DNA of 11,247 nucleotides from positions 1-11,247 of the forward strand of contig JASKJZ010000042.1 in assembly GCA_030154385.1 (NCBI GenBank). The letters are read 5' to 3'. Under the pieces are notes generated by a model that worked only from the letters and a program-made list of their open reading frames with translations, did not search any database and was not told the DNA's origin. This document shows positions 1 to 9,039 of the stretch, piece by piece. Position numbers and translations under genes: made by a program. Position 1 is the first letter of the stretch. Each line of letters starts with the position of its first letter. This DNA comes from Clostridiales bacterium (GTDB taxonomy: Bacteria > Bacillota_A > Clostridia > Lachnospirales > Lachnospiraceae).

Positions 1-563
1 ATCTGATTCAAATAAGCAGTCTGTGCAATCGCGGCTCCTTCCATCTCCGTACATAGTCCCCCAAAGGTTTCTTCAATCCATTGCTTTTTTTCTTTGCTCG
101 AAACAAACTGATCTCCGCTCACAACTCGGCCAACAAATATCGACACTTCTGGATTTACCGTTTCACAAGAGGCCTTTGCTAAGGAAACTAACTCCTGATC
201 TGCTGCAAAGGATAATACTTCCATCCTTGGAATTTGTCCCACCGGATATCCAAACGCCACCGCATCCACATCATGATGCGCTACATCGCTTGAGATAACA
301 ATATCTCCAATGTTGATATCCTTATTTAAGGAACCCGCAATCCCTGTATTAATCAGCGCATTAACCGAGAAATCATCTACTAGAATCTGTGCGCAAACAG
401 CAGCATTTACCTTACCAATTCCACTTCGTACCACAACGGCTTCCTTTTCTCCAAGCAGCCCACGGTAAAACTCCATTCCAGCTTTCTTTTCTATTAAAAC
501 ATTTTTCATCTGTGCTTTTAATTTTTCCACTTCTTCATCCATTGCACCAATAATTCCAAGCAT
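1..563 (-). CDS. mtnN: 5'-methylthioadenosine/S-adenosylhomocysteine nucleosidase, partial (C-terminus off the left edge)
   Basis: The enzyme hydrolyses methylthioadenosine and S-adenosylhomocysteine to adenine plus the thioribose or ribosylhomocysteine; it is cytosolic and belongs to methionine salvage and the activated methyl cycle. About 187 codons are visible of a family length near 230, so roughly 40 C-terminal residues are missing, including the catalytic Asp expected in the SDxAD-like motif. Visible family marks are the N-terminal LGIIGAMDEEV with the catalytic Glu, SGIGKVNAA, INTGIAGSL, GDIV, HHDVDAVAFGYPVGQIP, VSGDQF and TEMEGAAIA with the substrate-binding Glu. Two in-frame ATGs lie six bases apart (569 and 563). 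The GAGG ribosome site is only 2 nt from the first but 8 nt from the second, so I chose 563; starting at 569 would add Met-Lys. It has its own promoter at 611-639 and is separated from the chemoreceptor gene by a terminator. Identification is secure. Confidence 0.95.
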   Translation of the reverse strand, partial: MLGIIGAMDEEVEKLKAQMKNVLIEKKAGMEFYRGLLGEKEAVVVRSGIGKVNAAVCAQILVDDFSVNALINTGIAGSLNKDINIGDIVISSDVAHHDVDAVAFGYPVGQIPRMEVLSFAADQELVSLAKASCETVNPEVSIFVGRVVSGDQFVSSKEKKQWIEETFGGLCTEMEGAAIAQTAYLNQ

Positions 564-610
564 TTTCATATCCTCTTTTCTTCGTTCTTATAACCTTCTA
601 TTTGTACTTC

Positions 611-639
611 ATTCTACCAAAAGAATTCTCCTTTGTCTA
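611..639 (-). promoter_or_regulatory. sigma-A promoter of mtnN
   Basis: On the minus strand, -35 TAGACA (634-639; 5 of 6 to consensus), a 17-base spacer and -10 TAGAAT (611-616; 5 of 6), with TGG just before the -10 giving an extended -10 element. The predicted start of transcription is near 604, about 40 nt ahead of mtnN. It lies directly downstream of the chemoreceptor terminator, so mtnN is probably transcribed independently. Confidence 0.75.
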
Positions 640-649
640 TTTGACTTTC

Positions 650-693
650 AAAAAAAGATTCTACAATCTTATACTTGTTTCGATTGTAGAATC
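650..693 (-). terminator. intrinsic terminator of the chemoreceptor gene
   Basis: In the minus-strand RNA a perfect 12-bp stem (GATTCTACAATC at 693-682 with GATTGTAGAATC at 668-657), a 13-nt loop and a run of seven T residues (656-650) follow the chemoreceptor stop codon by 6 bases. The T-run is on the minus side only, so it acts in that direction. Confidence 0.92.
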
Positions 694-699
694 AAATCT

Positions 700-2757
700 T
701 TAGTCTACGTTATATTTTTGAACAAAGTCATTCAATACATCCACAATAGTATCCATCTTATTAATTTGCTTCATCACATCATGAAGTTCTTTCTCTTGCC
801 TGATAGTCGCTTCTGAGACCTCTTTTGAGGAAGCCGCTGCTTCCTGCGAAATGGCTGATATGTTTTCGACTAAGGATAATAACGCATTTTTTGCGTGTGA
901 TACATATTCAATGCTTTGAATTATGACATACGAATTTTTTCCCACTTCCTCCGTAGAATCACTCAGCTTTTCAAACATATCCTTCGTTGTTGACAAGGCA
1001 TCGCTCGTTCTTGCAATCGATGTCCTTGTAACACCCATTTTTTGAGTAGTCGACTCCACTATGGAAATTATTTCCCGAATTATTTGTGCAATTTCTTGGG
1101 TTTGGTGTGTTGAGGATTCCGCTAGTTTACGAACCTCTTCTGCAACAACTGCAAACCCCTTGCCCTGTTCTCCTGCTCTTGCAGCTTCAATCGAAGCATT
1201 GAGTGCTAAAAGGTTTGTTTGCGTAGCAATTCCGCCAATTGTATCCACGATCAAGCGAATTGACGTCGATTTTTCTTGTAAGGCTTCAATTTTATCTTCC
1301 ACTTCATTTAATGCGTGAATACTATCTTTAAAGTGTCCTTCCAAATTACCAAGCGTCTCTATTCCTTCTCTATTAATCTGTTCCATCGATTCTATATTCG
1401 TATTTACTGATTCAACATTCACAATCATGCTGTCTAAATGTGATGATAGCTCATTGGTATTTTCATACACCTGACTATTCTCCTTTGCTAGGTCATAAGC
1501 ACCATGCGAAATTTCCTCTGTTGCACTTGATATATCGTTACTGGAGCCTGTAACTGCTTCAAGAGATACTTGTATGGTGGAAGACGATTCCTTTATGGTA
1601 TTTGAGGTTTGTTTTATATTGGAAATCATATCCTTTAAATCAAGTACCATACTATTAAAGGCTTTGATCAAGGTACCGACCTCTCCGCCCTGTTTTTCAT
1701 TCACAGACACATTCAAATCACCATCCACAATTTTTCCAGCAACCTTCGACATATTTACAATCGGCTTCATGATTTGGTTCATTAGAGCAATCATAATCAT
1801 ACCCATAGTAACTAAAATAAGCAGATTTACTCCAACTCCAAGCTTTAAGCTAGTTCTTAATTCTTGAGTTAATCCAAACGTTTGTGAAGATAATATTTTA
1901 ACATTCTCAAAATACGGTGCATTATCAACGGTAAGCTTTAGTACATAGTTCACTCCATCCCCTCGACTGACAGGATAATAAATAGAGCTTTTAGCATCCT
2001 CTTGCAATGTAACTTCTTTTCCACTTGTAAAGACTTCCTTAAACTTACCATCCTCTGTCTGCGTTCCTTCCACATAATCAGCATTTCCTGCATTTTCTCC
2101 AATCGCAATAAGAACCGTATTTTCATTATCCACCACAATTAAGGACGCAAATCCTTTGGTACCTTCGGTAAACTCTTGCAGCGATTCCTTAATATGATCC
2201 GAATTAAGTCCAACTTCCAAGCATCCCTTTTGATCTCTTCTTGGTATCGCTGTGTATTTAAAAATATTACCGCTTTGCACGGATATTTTCAAATCGGTTG
2301 CTAATACTAAATTGGGATTTTTTAACAAATCTCTATAACCATCCCAAATATCAAACAAATTGATGGAAAGAGCCGCCGAATCTGTAGCCAGTATAAAATC
2401 ACCGTTCACATTTGTAATCTGTAAATCCGTCATCCCCGTTTTACTCGCAATCGCTTTTAATTCATCTGTACTTAGTTTCGGATTGTGCGCATAGCTTTCT
2501 TGCAATTGATAGGCCGCATTTAGCATGGATGCATCAATCGATGCTTCTAAGGAAGTCATATACTCTGCGATACCTTTTGAAAGATCAATTAATGTATACT
2601 CGATATCTTCCTGTGATTTTTGTGAAAAAGAGAGTACGGTTTCATCCAACCCCTTTGTTACCTTTGCCTGTTGACTCATGTTTTGCAAAATCAAACATCC
2701 TACCATGATTGCAATTGCCAATGCTATGATAAGTCCTAACTTTTTCTTTACTGACAT
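700..2757 (-). CDS. methyl-accepting chemotaxis protein (membrane chemoreceptor)
   Basis: A 685-residue transmembrane chemoreceptor that signals through CheA/CheW. Order of parts: a short basic cytoplasmic tip (KKK at 4-6), TM1 about 7-24, an extracellular sensor about 25-303 with Cache/PAS-like stretches (for example [15 protein letters not shown] near 112-126), TM2 about 304-326, HAMP about 327-380 (starting near MKPI, containing GGEVGTL), then a long helical signalling domain with the invariant hairpin tip [19 protein letters not shown] around 524-542. There is no C-terminal CheR-tethering pentapeptide; the protein ends QKYNVD. The ligand cannot be read from the sequence. The reading frame has another ATG at 2868, but that lies in the T-run of the gltD terminator; the start at 2757 has a GGGAG site 8 nt upstream and gives a proper membrane anchor. 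It appears monocistronic, with its own promoter and terminator. Confidence 0.95.
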   Translation of the reverse strand: MSVKKKLGLIIALAIAIMVGCLILQNMSQQAKVTKGLDETVLSFSQKSQEDIEYTLIDLSKGIAEYMTSLEASIDASMLNAAYQLQESYAHNPKLSTDELKAIASKTGMTDLQITNVNGDFILATDSAALSINLFDIWDGYRDLLKNPNLVLATDLKISVQSGNIFKYTAIPRRDQKGCLEVGLNSDHIKESLQEFTEGTKGFASLIVVDNENTVLIAIGENAGNADYVEGTQTEDGKFKEVFTSGKEVTLQEDAKSSIYYPVSRGDGVNYVLKLTVDNAPYFENVKILSSQTFGLTQELRTSLKLGVGVNLLILVTMGMIMIALMNQIMKPIVNMSKVAGKIVDGDLNVSVNEKQGGEVGTLIKAFNSMVLDLKDMISNIKQTSNTIKESSSTIQVSLEAVTGSSNDISSATEEISHGAYDLAKENSQVYENTNELSSHLDSMIVNVESVNTNIESMEQINREGIETLGNLEGHFKDSIHALNEVEDKIEALQEKSTSIRLIVDTIGGIATQTNLLALNASIEAARAGEQGKGFAVVAEEVRKLAESSTHQTQEIAQIIREIISIVESTTQKMGVTRTSIARTSDALSTTKDMFEKLSDSTEEVGKNSYVIIQSIEYVSHAKNALLSLVENISAISQEAAASSKEVSEATIRQEKELHDVMKQINKMDTIVDVLNDFVQKYNVD

Positions 2758-2780
2758 AATATCTTCTCCCTTAGCGTGCA

Positions 2781-2796
2781 AACAAAAATTTTTGTT
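2781..2796. repeat. 16-bp perfect palindrome in the chemoreceptor leader
   Basis: AACAAAAATTTTTGTT is a perfect self-complementary palindrome between the predicted -10 box (2810-2815) and the ribosome site of the chemoreceptor gene. Its position, roughly +7 to +22 of the predicted transcript, would suit a repressor operator. It is made mostly of A/T runs, so chance is a real alternative. Confidence 0.4.
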
Positions 2797-2809
2797 GTTA
2801 CTAAAAATT

Positions 2810-2838
2810 ATTTTATCACCGCTTATGGGTATTTGCAA
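2810..2838 (-). promoter_or_regulatory. promoter of the chemoreceptor gene
   Basis: On the minus strand, -35 TTGCAA (2833-2838), a 17-base spacer and -10 TAAAAT (2810-2815), preceded by TGA so that it forms an extended -10. This is of the housekeeping sigma-A type; I do not see the motility-sigma pattern (TAAA-N15-GCCGATAT) that many chemotaxis genes carry. The predicted leader is about 45 nt. Confidence 0.65.
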
Positions 2839-2866
2839 TAGATAAATACACGATGTCCTACTGCAC

Positions 2867-2908
2867 AAAAAAAGATAGTGTCAAAGCTTACATAATAAGC
2901 TCTGACAC
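2867..2908 (-). terminator. intrinsic terminator of the gltB-gltD operon
   Basis: The minus-strand RNA forms a 13-bp stem (2908-2896 with 2890-2878: GTGTCAGAGCTTA with TAAGCTTTGACAC), a 5-nt loop, then TATC and seven T residues (2873-2867). The one imperfect position is a G-U wobble in the minus-strand RNA but would be an A-C mismatch in plus-strand RNA, which supports action after gltD. The stem starts 8 bases past the gltD stop. Confidence 0.93.
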
Positions 2909-2916
2909 CATCCATA

Positions 2917-4404
2917 TTATTGAAGATTTGAATATCCCATCAAATGCGCATCCACTTCTTTTGCCGCTTCTCTTCCTTCTCGGATAGCCCACACAACAAG
3001 GGACTGTCCCCTTCTCATATCTCCTGTTACAAAAACATTTTTTACATCCGTTGCATAGCTTCCCTCTTTGGTGGCAACATTCGTTCTTTCATTTAAGGAA
3101 ACCCCGAAGGCTTTTGCCACATAGTCTTGAGTTCCTAAAAATCCAGCCGCTATAAAGACAAGATCTGCATCCAAGGTAAACTCACTACCAGCAATTTCCT
3201 GCATCATGAAACGCCCTGTTGCTTCGTCCTTTTTTGCTTCTAATTTGACACAAACCACACTTTTTAGTTTCCCCTCTTTGTCTTTTACAAACTCTTTAAT
3301 TGTAGTCTGATAAATACGAGGGTCGTTTCCAAACACGGCAATTGCTTCTTCCTGTCCATAATCGGTCTTTAAGACCTTTGGCCACTCTGGCCATGGATTA
3401 GTAGCAAGTCTTTCTTCTGGTGGCTTTGGCATCATTTCGATTTGAACAACAGATTTTGCATTTTGCCGAATGGAGGTACCAACACAGTCATTTCCCGTAT
3501 CACCACCGCCTACGATTACCACATTTTTGCCTTTTGCATTGATGTAATTTCCATCCTTCAAATCGGAATCCAGCAAACTTTTTGTAGTGGCTTTTAAATA
3601 ATCTACCGCAAAATAAATGCCCTTTGCATCTCTTCCCTTTGCATTTAGGTCTCTTGGATTAGAAGCTCCACAGGCTAAGATAACCGCATCGAATTCTTTT
3701 ATGATCTTATCTGCTTTTTTATCCTTTCCAATATCGACTCCTGTTACGAAGGTAATCCCTTCCTGCTCCATAATCTTAATTCGACGTTCAATAATCTGCT
3801 TTTCCAACTTCATGTTTGGGATTCCATACATCAAAAGGCCTCCCACACGGTCAGAACGCTCAAAAACCGTTACCTTATGTCCTCGTTTGTTCAATTGATC
3901 TGCTGCCGAAAGACCGGCAGGTCCAGAACCAATCACCGCTACTGATTTGCCTGTTCGAACACTTGGCGGATTAGCTCGAAAGTATCCTTGTTCAAATGCA
4001 GTCTCAATAATTGCATGTTCGTTTTCTTTAATGGTAACGGCGTCTCCATTTAATGCACAGGTACAAGAAGCCTCGCAAGGCGCTGGACAAACTCTCGCTG
4101 TAAACTCTGGAAAATTATTGGTCTTCATAAGACGAAAAAGTGCTTGTTCCATACTATCTTGATAGACAAGGTCATTCCACTCTGGAATCAAATTGTTAAG
4201 CGGACATCCAGAAGTCATTCCCCCAATCATCATACCCGATTGACAAAATGGAACACCACACTCCATACATCTGGCTCCCTGGCATTTTCTTTCTTCTTTC
4301 GAAAGGGTACTGTGAAACTCATTGTAATTTTTAATACGTGCCTCTGGCTTCACGGCTTTTGCATTTTTTCTTTCGTATTCCATAAATCCTGTTACTTTTC
4401 CCAT
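2917..4404 (-). CDS. gltD: glutamate synthase (NADPH), small (beta) subunit
   Basis: The 495-residue flavoprotein subunit oxidises NADPH on FAD and passes electrons through iron-sulfur clusters to the FMN of GltB. The N-terminal part carries the cysteines expected for two 4Fe-4S clusters: C46, C49 and C54 (CMECGVPFC), C67 (GCPLNNLIPEWNDLVY) and C106, C110, C114 and C116 (VCPAPCEASCTC). The FAD dinucleotide motif GSGPAG is at 159-164, followed by GGLLMYGIPNMKLEK; the NADPH-side motif GGGDTG is at 299-304; the closing FAD segment is VFVTGDMRRGQSLVVWAI near 458-474. Length is normal for the family. The start MGKVTGFMEY is the usual GltD N-terminus; its AGGGG ribosome site lies about 11 nt away, slightly long. 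Only 17 bases separate it from the gltB stop, so the two are cotranscribed and probably translationally linked. No key residue appears to be missing. Confidence 0.97.
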   Translation of the reverse strand: MGKVTGFMEYERKNAKAVKPEARIKNYNEFHSTLSKEERKCQGARCMECGVPFCQSGMMIGGMTSGCPLNNLIPEWNDLVYQDSMEQALFRLMKTNNFPEFTARVCPAPCEASCTCALNGDAVTIKENEHAIIETAFEQGYFRANPPSVRTGKSVAVIGSGPAGLSAADQLNKRGHKVTVFERSDRVGGLLMYGIPNMKLEKQIIERRIKIMEQEGITFVTGVDIGKDKKADKIIKEFDAVILACGASNPRDLNAKGRDAKGIYFAVDYLKATTKSLLDSDLKDGNYINAKGKNVVIVGGGDTGNDCVGTSIRQNAKSVVQIEMMPKPPEERLATNPWPEWPKVLKTDYGQEEAIAVFGNDPRIYQTTIKEFVKDKEGKLKSVVCVKLEAKKDEATGRFMMQEIAGSEFTLDADLVFIAAGFLGTQDYVAKAFGVSLNERTNVATKEGSYATDVKNVFVTGDMRRGQSLVVWAIREGREAAKEVDAHLMGYSNLQ

Positions 4405-4422
4405 GTTTTCAACATCCCCTTT

Positions 4423-7400
4423 CTATTTCTTCTTATTCATATAAAATGCTTCAATCTGCGCTTCTTCGCTGCTAAGTCCACGTTCCTCCATAATAGCAAT
4501 GGCTTGAAGCATGCGGTTGTAGTCATGAGGAATAATCTTTTTAAAGCTTTTTAGATACTCGGCAAAATTAGCAAGAATCTGTTTTCCTTTTTCAGAATTC
4601 GTATATTTCACATGTTCTTCGATCATGGATTTTAGCTGTATCACGTCATATTTTTCCGTTACGCTGGTAAAAGATACCAGCTCTTTATTGAGCTTAAGAT
4701 ATAAGTCACGCTTCTCATCTAAGACATAAACAATACCACCGCTCATTCCAGCTGCAAAATTCTTTCCTGTCGTGCCAAGTACTGCGACTCTTCCTCCGGT
4801 CATATATTCACAACCGTGATCACCAACTCCTTCAACGACTGCCGTCGCACCCGAGTTCCTTACACCGAAACGTTCTCCTGCAACACCGCTGATAAATGCC
4901 TTTCCGCTGGTTGCACCATATAACGCCACATTTCCTATGATGATATTTTCATCTGCTTTGAACTTCGTACCCTCTGGCGGATACACGATAATCTTACCAC
5001 CAGAAAGTCCTTTCCCTAAATAGTCGTTGCAATCACCCGAAAGCTCCAACGTAAGTCCCTTTGGAATAAACGCTCCAAAGCTTTGTCCGCCGCTGCCTTT
5101 ACAGTGGATGACATACGTATCTTCCTCTAAACGATCTCCATGCAGTCTTGTAATCTCCGATCCTAAAATGGTTCCAAGCGAGCGCTGCACATTATTGATA
5201 TTGATTGTAATCTCTTTCGCCGTTCCATTGGCAAGATGATTTTTAAGTTTCTTTAATAAGACACTTTCGTCTACGGTTTTTTCCAGTTCAAAATCATACT
5301 TTTGTGCCTTATCAAATTTATTGGCTTGATCGGATACAAAGGATTGATCAAGGATTGCAGCCAAATCAAGCATAGATGCCTTCGTTCCTTTAATATCCTC
5401 ACGTACCTTTAATAAATCCGTACGACCAATCAAATCGGAAACAAAGCGAACACCAAGCTTTGCCATATATTCCCGAAGCTCTTGTGCGATAAATCGCATA
5501 AAGTTCTCGACGTATTCTGGTTTTCCCTTGAAGTTCTTACGAAGCTTTGGATTTTGCGTTGCAATACCTACCGGGCAGGTATCCAGATTACATACACGCA
5601 TCATCACACATCCCATCGTTACCAATGGTGCAGTCGCAAATCCATACTCTTCAGCTCCAAGTAGAGCTGCAACCAGTACATCACGACCCGACATCAGCTT
5701 ACCATCGGTCTCAATCACGACTTTCTGGCGAAGACCATTCATAATAAGTGTCTGCTGCGTTTCCGCGAGTCCAAGCTCCCATGGAAGACCTGCATTGTAA
5801 ATGGAGCTTCTAGGTGCTGCTCCTGTTCCTCCATCATAACCAGAAATCAAAATAACCTCAGCTCCAGCCTTTGCCACACCAGCAGCAACGGTACCAACTC
5901 CAGCTTCTGAAACTAATTTTACAGAAATTCTAGCTTCTTTATTGGAATTCTTTAAGTCATAGATTAATTGCGCCAAATCCTCGATCGAATAGATATCATG
6001 GTGAGGTGGTGGTGAAATAAGACCAACTCCAGGTGTGGAGTGTCTGGTCTTTGCAACCCATGGATAAACCTTCCCTCCTGGAAGATGTCCGCCCTCTCCA
6101 GGTTTCGCACCCTGTGCCATCTTAATTTGGATTTCTTTTGCACTTACCAGATATTCACTGGTCACGCCAAAACGTCCTGATGCCACCTGCTTAATCGCAG
6201 AACAGCGATTGATGCCATCCTTTCCAAGGGTCAGACGTTCTCTGCTCTCTCCGCCTTCCCCGCTGTTTGACTTCCCTTTCAAGCGATTCATTGCAATTGC
6301 TAGGGTCTCATGTGCTTCTTGCGAAATCGAACCATAGGACATCGCACCTGTTTTAAAACGCGTTACAATCGATTCTACACTTTCCACTTCCTCAATTGGA
6401 ATTGGCTTTTTCGCCCAGTTAAAGTCCATCAGTCCGCGAAGATTGCTTCTGGATTCTTCCTTATTAATGCACTGAGCATACTGCTTAAATACCTCGTAAT
6501 CGCCTTCTCTGGTTGCCTTTTGCAGCAGATAAATCGTTTGTGGGTTATATAAATGTTCTTCCTTGTTGCTTCTTAATTTATGGGTTCCCATACTATCAAG
6601 GGTAAGATCAACGTTAAGCCCCAGCGGATCAAAGGCCTTTTTATGAAGCTCATGCACCTGCTTTTGAATTTCCTCGAGATTGATACCACCAACACGGCTA
6701 ACCGTACCCGTAAAGTACTTCTCGATGACATCCTTTTCAATTCCGATGGCTTCAAAGATCTTAGAACCCTGATAAGATTGAATGGTAGAAATTCCCATTT
6801 TAGATGCAATCTTTACGATACCATGTAAAATTGCATTATTGTAATCTTCAACCGCCGCATAATAATCTTTGTCTAGGGTCTCATCTTCAATTAGCTGACG
6901 GATACTCTCTTGTGCCAGATACGGGTTAATAGCACATGCTCCATATCCCAGTAACGTAGCAAAATGATGTACTTCTCTTGGCTCCGCACTCTCTAAAATC
7001 ATTGCCACACTGGTGCGCTTTTTCGTGGTTACTAAGTGCTGCTGCATTGCAGATACCGCAAGGAGCGATGGAATCGCCACATGATTTTCATCGACACCAC
7101 GGTCGGACAAAATTAGGACGTTGCAGCCTTCCTTATAGGCACGATCTGCCTCCACAAAGAGTCTTTCTATCGCTTTTGCAAGCGGAGTATTTTTATAATA
7201 GATGATAGGAAGAACTTCGACCTTAAAGCCCTCTGCTTTCATCGTTTTTATTTTGAGTAAATCCGTACTGCTAAGAATCGGGTTATGAATCTTGATAACG
7301 GAACAATTTTCTGGCTTTTCCTCTAATAAATTGCCATCCTCCCCTATGTATACGGAGGTGGAGGTTACGATTTCCTCACGAATCGCGTCAATTGGAGGAT

Positions 7401-8979
7401 TGGTTACCTGTGCAAACAACTGTTTAAAGTAATTAAACAGCGGCTGCGGCTTATCGGACAAGGCTGGAAGCGGCGTATCGACACCCATTGCTGCGATTGG
7501 CTCGGCACCTGTCATCGCCATTGGAAGAATTGAGGTCTTTAACTCCTCATAGGTATATCCAAACGCTTTTTGCAGTCTGGCACGTGCTTCGTCCGAATAT
7601 TCTTCCACTTTTTTATTTGGTATGCGCAGATTTTTTAGCTTAATCAAATTGCCATCGAGCCATTCGCCGTAAGGTTGTCTGCTTGCATACTTCATTTTAA
7701 TATCATCGTCACCGATTACTTCACCTTTTACCGTATCCACCAAAAGCATTTTACCTGGACGAAGACGTTCCTTTTTGATGATTTTTTCTGGTGGAATCTC
7801 CAGTACTCCAACCTCAGAGGATAAAATCAACTGATCGTCCTCCGTAATGTAGTATCTAGAGGGACGTAAGCCATTACGGTCAAGTACCGCTCCCATCACA
7901 TCTCCATCGGAGAATAGAATAGAAGCTGGCCCATCCCAAGGCTCCATAATTGTCGCATAATATTGATAAAAGTCCTTCTTCTGGCGAAGAATTCCTTTGT
8001 CATTTTCCCATGGTTCTGGAATCGTTATCATGACTGCAAGAGGAAGTTCCATCCCGCTCATCACTAAGAATTCCAAGGTATTGTCAAGCATTGCAGAGTC
8101 GGAGCCCTCTGTATTTACAACCGGAAGCACCTTATGAAGTTCTCCTTGTAGATGGAGAGATTCCATAATTTCTTCTCTCGCAAGCATTTTATCTGCATTT
8201 CCGCGAATCGTATTGATTTCTCCATTATGCACGATGAAACGATTTGGATGTGCACGCTGCCAGCTCGGATTGGTATTGGTACTAAAACGAGAGTGCACCG
8301 TAGCAATTGCCGATTCATAATCTTCATCCTGTAAATCTAAGAAAAAGGATCGAAGCTGACCTACTAAGAACATACCTTTGTATACAATGGTACGACTGGA
8401 TAAGGAGACCACATAGGTATTGTCGTTGGATTGTTCAAAGATCCTGCGGGCAATATAGAGCTTACGATCAAAATCCAGTCCCTTTTTTACTTCCTTTGGC
8501 TTTTTTACAAAGCCCTGCATAATGTAAGGCATGCACTCCAGTGCTTTTTGTCCTAAAATTTCTGGACAGGTTGGAAGCTTTCTCCAACCAAGGAATTCAA
8601 GTCCCTCTTTTTCCACAATAATCTCAAACATTTTCTTTGCTTGATTACGCTCAAATTCATCTTGTGGAAAGAAAAACATACCAATTCCATATTCTCTGGC
8701 AGCTCCAAGTACAATACCCTCTTTTTTTGCTTCCTTTGCAAAAAATTTATGTGATATCTGTAAAAGGATTCCAACTCCATCACCTGTCTTTCCTTCGCCG
8801 TCTTTTCCAGCGCGATGCTCCAGGTTTTCAACAATTTGAAGGGCTCCCTCTACGGTATCGTGCGTCTGTTTTCCTTTAATGTTTACAATTGCGCCGATTC
8901 CACAGTTGTCATGCTCAAATGATGGATGATACAATCCAGTTACTTGTCGTTTTGTTTCTTCAACATTTCCTTTTATCAT
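4423..8979 (-). CDS. gltB: glutamate synthase (NADPH), large (alpha) subunit
   Basis: This 1518-residue subunit releases ammonia from glutamine and adds it to 2-oxoglutarate, making glutamate. Parts in order: a 25-residue propeptide, then the class II glutaminase domain beginning at the nucleophile C26 (NCGIGAI), with RFSTNTNPSW (231-240), HNGEINTIRGN (251-261), GSDSAMLDN and LDRNGLRP (366-373); a central linking domain, roughly 470-790; the FMN/2-oxoglutarate barrel, about 830-1200, with SGEGGE, GAKPGEGGHLPG, GYDGGTGAAP (1047-1056) and the 3Fe-4S cysteines C1124, C1130 and C1135 (C-x5-C-x4-C); and a C-terminal Gly-rich beta-helix, about 1260-1450. All catalytic marks are present and length matches the family. 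The start at 8979 has an AAAGGAGA site 8 nt upstream. Maturation must remove residues 1-25 to expose Cys as the N-terminus, as known for the family. First gene of the gltB-gltD operon; its leader is unusually structured (see 8994-9172). Confidence 0.97.
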   Translation of the reverse strand: MIKGNVEETKRQVTGLYHPSFEHDNCGIGAIVNIKGKQTHDTVEGALQIVENLEHRAGKDGEGKTGDGVGILLQISHKFFAKEAKKEGIVLGAAREYGIGMFFFPQDEFERNQAKKMFEIIVEKEGLEFLGWRKLPTCPEILGQKALECMPYIMQGFVKKPKEVKKGLDFDRKLYIARRIFEQSNDNTYVVSLSSRTIVYKGMFLVGQLRSFFLDLQDEDYESAIATVHSRFSTNTNPSWQRAHPNRFIVHNGEINTIRGNADKMLAREEIMESLHLQGELHKVLPVVNTEGSDSAMLDNTLEFLVMSGMELPLAVMITIPEPWENDKGILRQKKDFYQYYATIMEPWDGPASILFSDGDVMGAVLDRNGLRPSRYYITEDDQLILSSEVGVLEIPPEKIIKKERLRPGKMLLVDTVKGEVIGDDDIKMKYASRQPYGEWLDGNLIKLKNLRIPNKKVEEYSDEARARLQKAFGYTYEELKTSILPMAMTGAEPIAAMGVDTPLPALSDKPQPLFNYFKQLFAQVTNPPIDAIREEIVTSTSVYIGEDGNLLEEKPENCSVIKIHNPILSSTDLLKIKTMKAEGFKVEVLPIIYYKNTPLAKAIERLFVEADRAYKEGCNVLILSDRGVDENHVAIPSLLAVSAMQQHLVTTKKRTSVAMILESAEPREVHHFATLLGYGACAINPYLAQESIRQLIEDETLDKDYYAAVEDYNNAILHGIVKIASKMGISTIQSYQGSKIFEAIGIEKDVIEKYFTGTVSRVGGINLEEIQKQVHELHKKAFDPLGLNVDLTLDSMGTHKLRSNKEEHLYNPQTIYLLQKATREGDYEVFKQYAQCINKEESRSNLRGLMDFNWAKKPIPIEEVESVESIVTRFKTGAMSYGSISQEAHETLAIAMNRLKGKSNSGEGGESRERLTLGKDGINRCSAIKQVASGRFGVTSEYLVSAKEIQIKMAQGAKPGEGGHLPGGKVYPWVAKTRHSTPGVGLISPPPHHDIYSIEDLAQLIYDLKNSNKEARISVKLVSEAGVGTVAAGVAKAGAEVILISGYDGGTGAAPRSSIYNAGLPWELGLAETQQTLIMNGLRQKVVIETDGKLMSGRDVLVAALLGAEEYGFATAPLVTMGCVMMRVCNLDTCPVGIATQNPKLRKNFKGKPEYVENFMRFIAQELREYMAKLGVRFVSDLIGRTDLLKVREDIKGTKASMLDLAAILDQSFVSDQANKFDKAQKYDFELEKTVDESVLLKKLKNHLANGTAKEITININNVQRSLGTILGSEITRLHGDRLEEDTYVIHCKGSGGQSFGAFIPKGLTLELSGDCNDYLGKGLSGGKIIVYPPEGTKFKADENIIIGNVALYGATSGKAFISGVAGERFGVRNSGATAVVEGVGDHGCEYMTGGRVAVLGTTGKNFAAGMSGGIVYVLDEKRDLYLKLNKELVSFTSVTEKYDVIQLKSMIEEHVKYTNSEKGKQILANFAEYLKSFKKIIPHDYNRMLQAIAIMEERGLSSEEAQIEAFYMNKKK

Positions 8980-8993
8980 GGAAATAGTCTCCT

Positions 8994-9027
8994 TTCATGA
9001 ATTTTTTCATGAATATTTTTTCATGAA
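8994..9027. repeat. three tandem TTCATGAA palindromes next to the gltB ribosome site
   Basis: Perfect copies of the 8-bp palindrome TTCATGAA lie at 8994-9001, 9006-9013 and 9020-9027; the copy nearest gltB runs straight into the AGGAG ribosome site. A fourth near-copy (TTCATGAG) is at 9082-9089. Read toward gltB, the upstream two form a direct repeat of ATATTCATGAAAAA. In RNA, any two neighbours could pair as an 8-bp hairpin (loops of 6 and 4 nt), and the middle copy can pair with only one partner at a time. They could alternatively be DNA sites for a dimeric regulator. The repeats are visible; either role is inference. Confidence 0.7.
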
Positions 9028-9039
9028 TATCCGTTTAAA

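Noticed and set aside
2758..2868. N-terminal extension of the chemoreceptor to the ATG at 2868
   Set aside because: The extra 37 codons would start in the T-run of the gltD terminator and span the predicted promoter; there is no ribosome site at 2868 and a good one at 2757.
4392..4415. Seven-codon mini-frame (MLKTWEK) overlapping the gltD start
   Set aside because: Its ATG directly abuts the GGGG of the ribosome site with no spacing, so initiation there is unlikely; the conserved MGKVTGFMEY start of gltD is clear.
4144..4554. Plus-strand 136-codon reading frame across the gltD/gltB junction, and similar plus-strand frames elsewhere
   Set aside because: They lie antisense to strongly recognised genes, have no family resemblance and no convincing ribosome sites.
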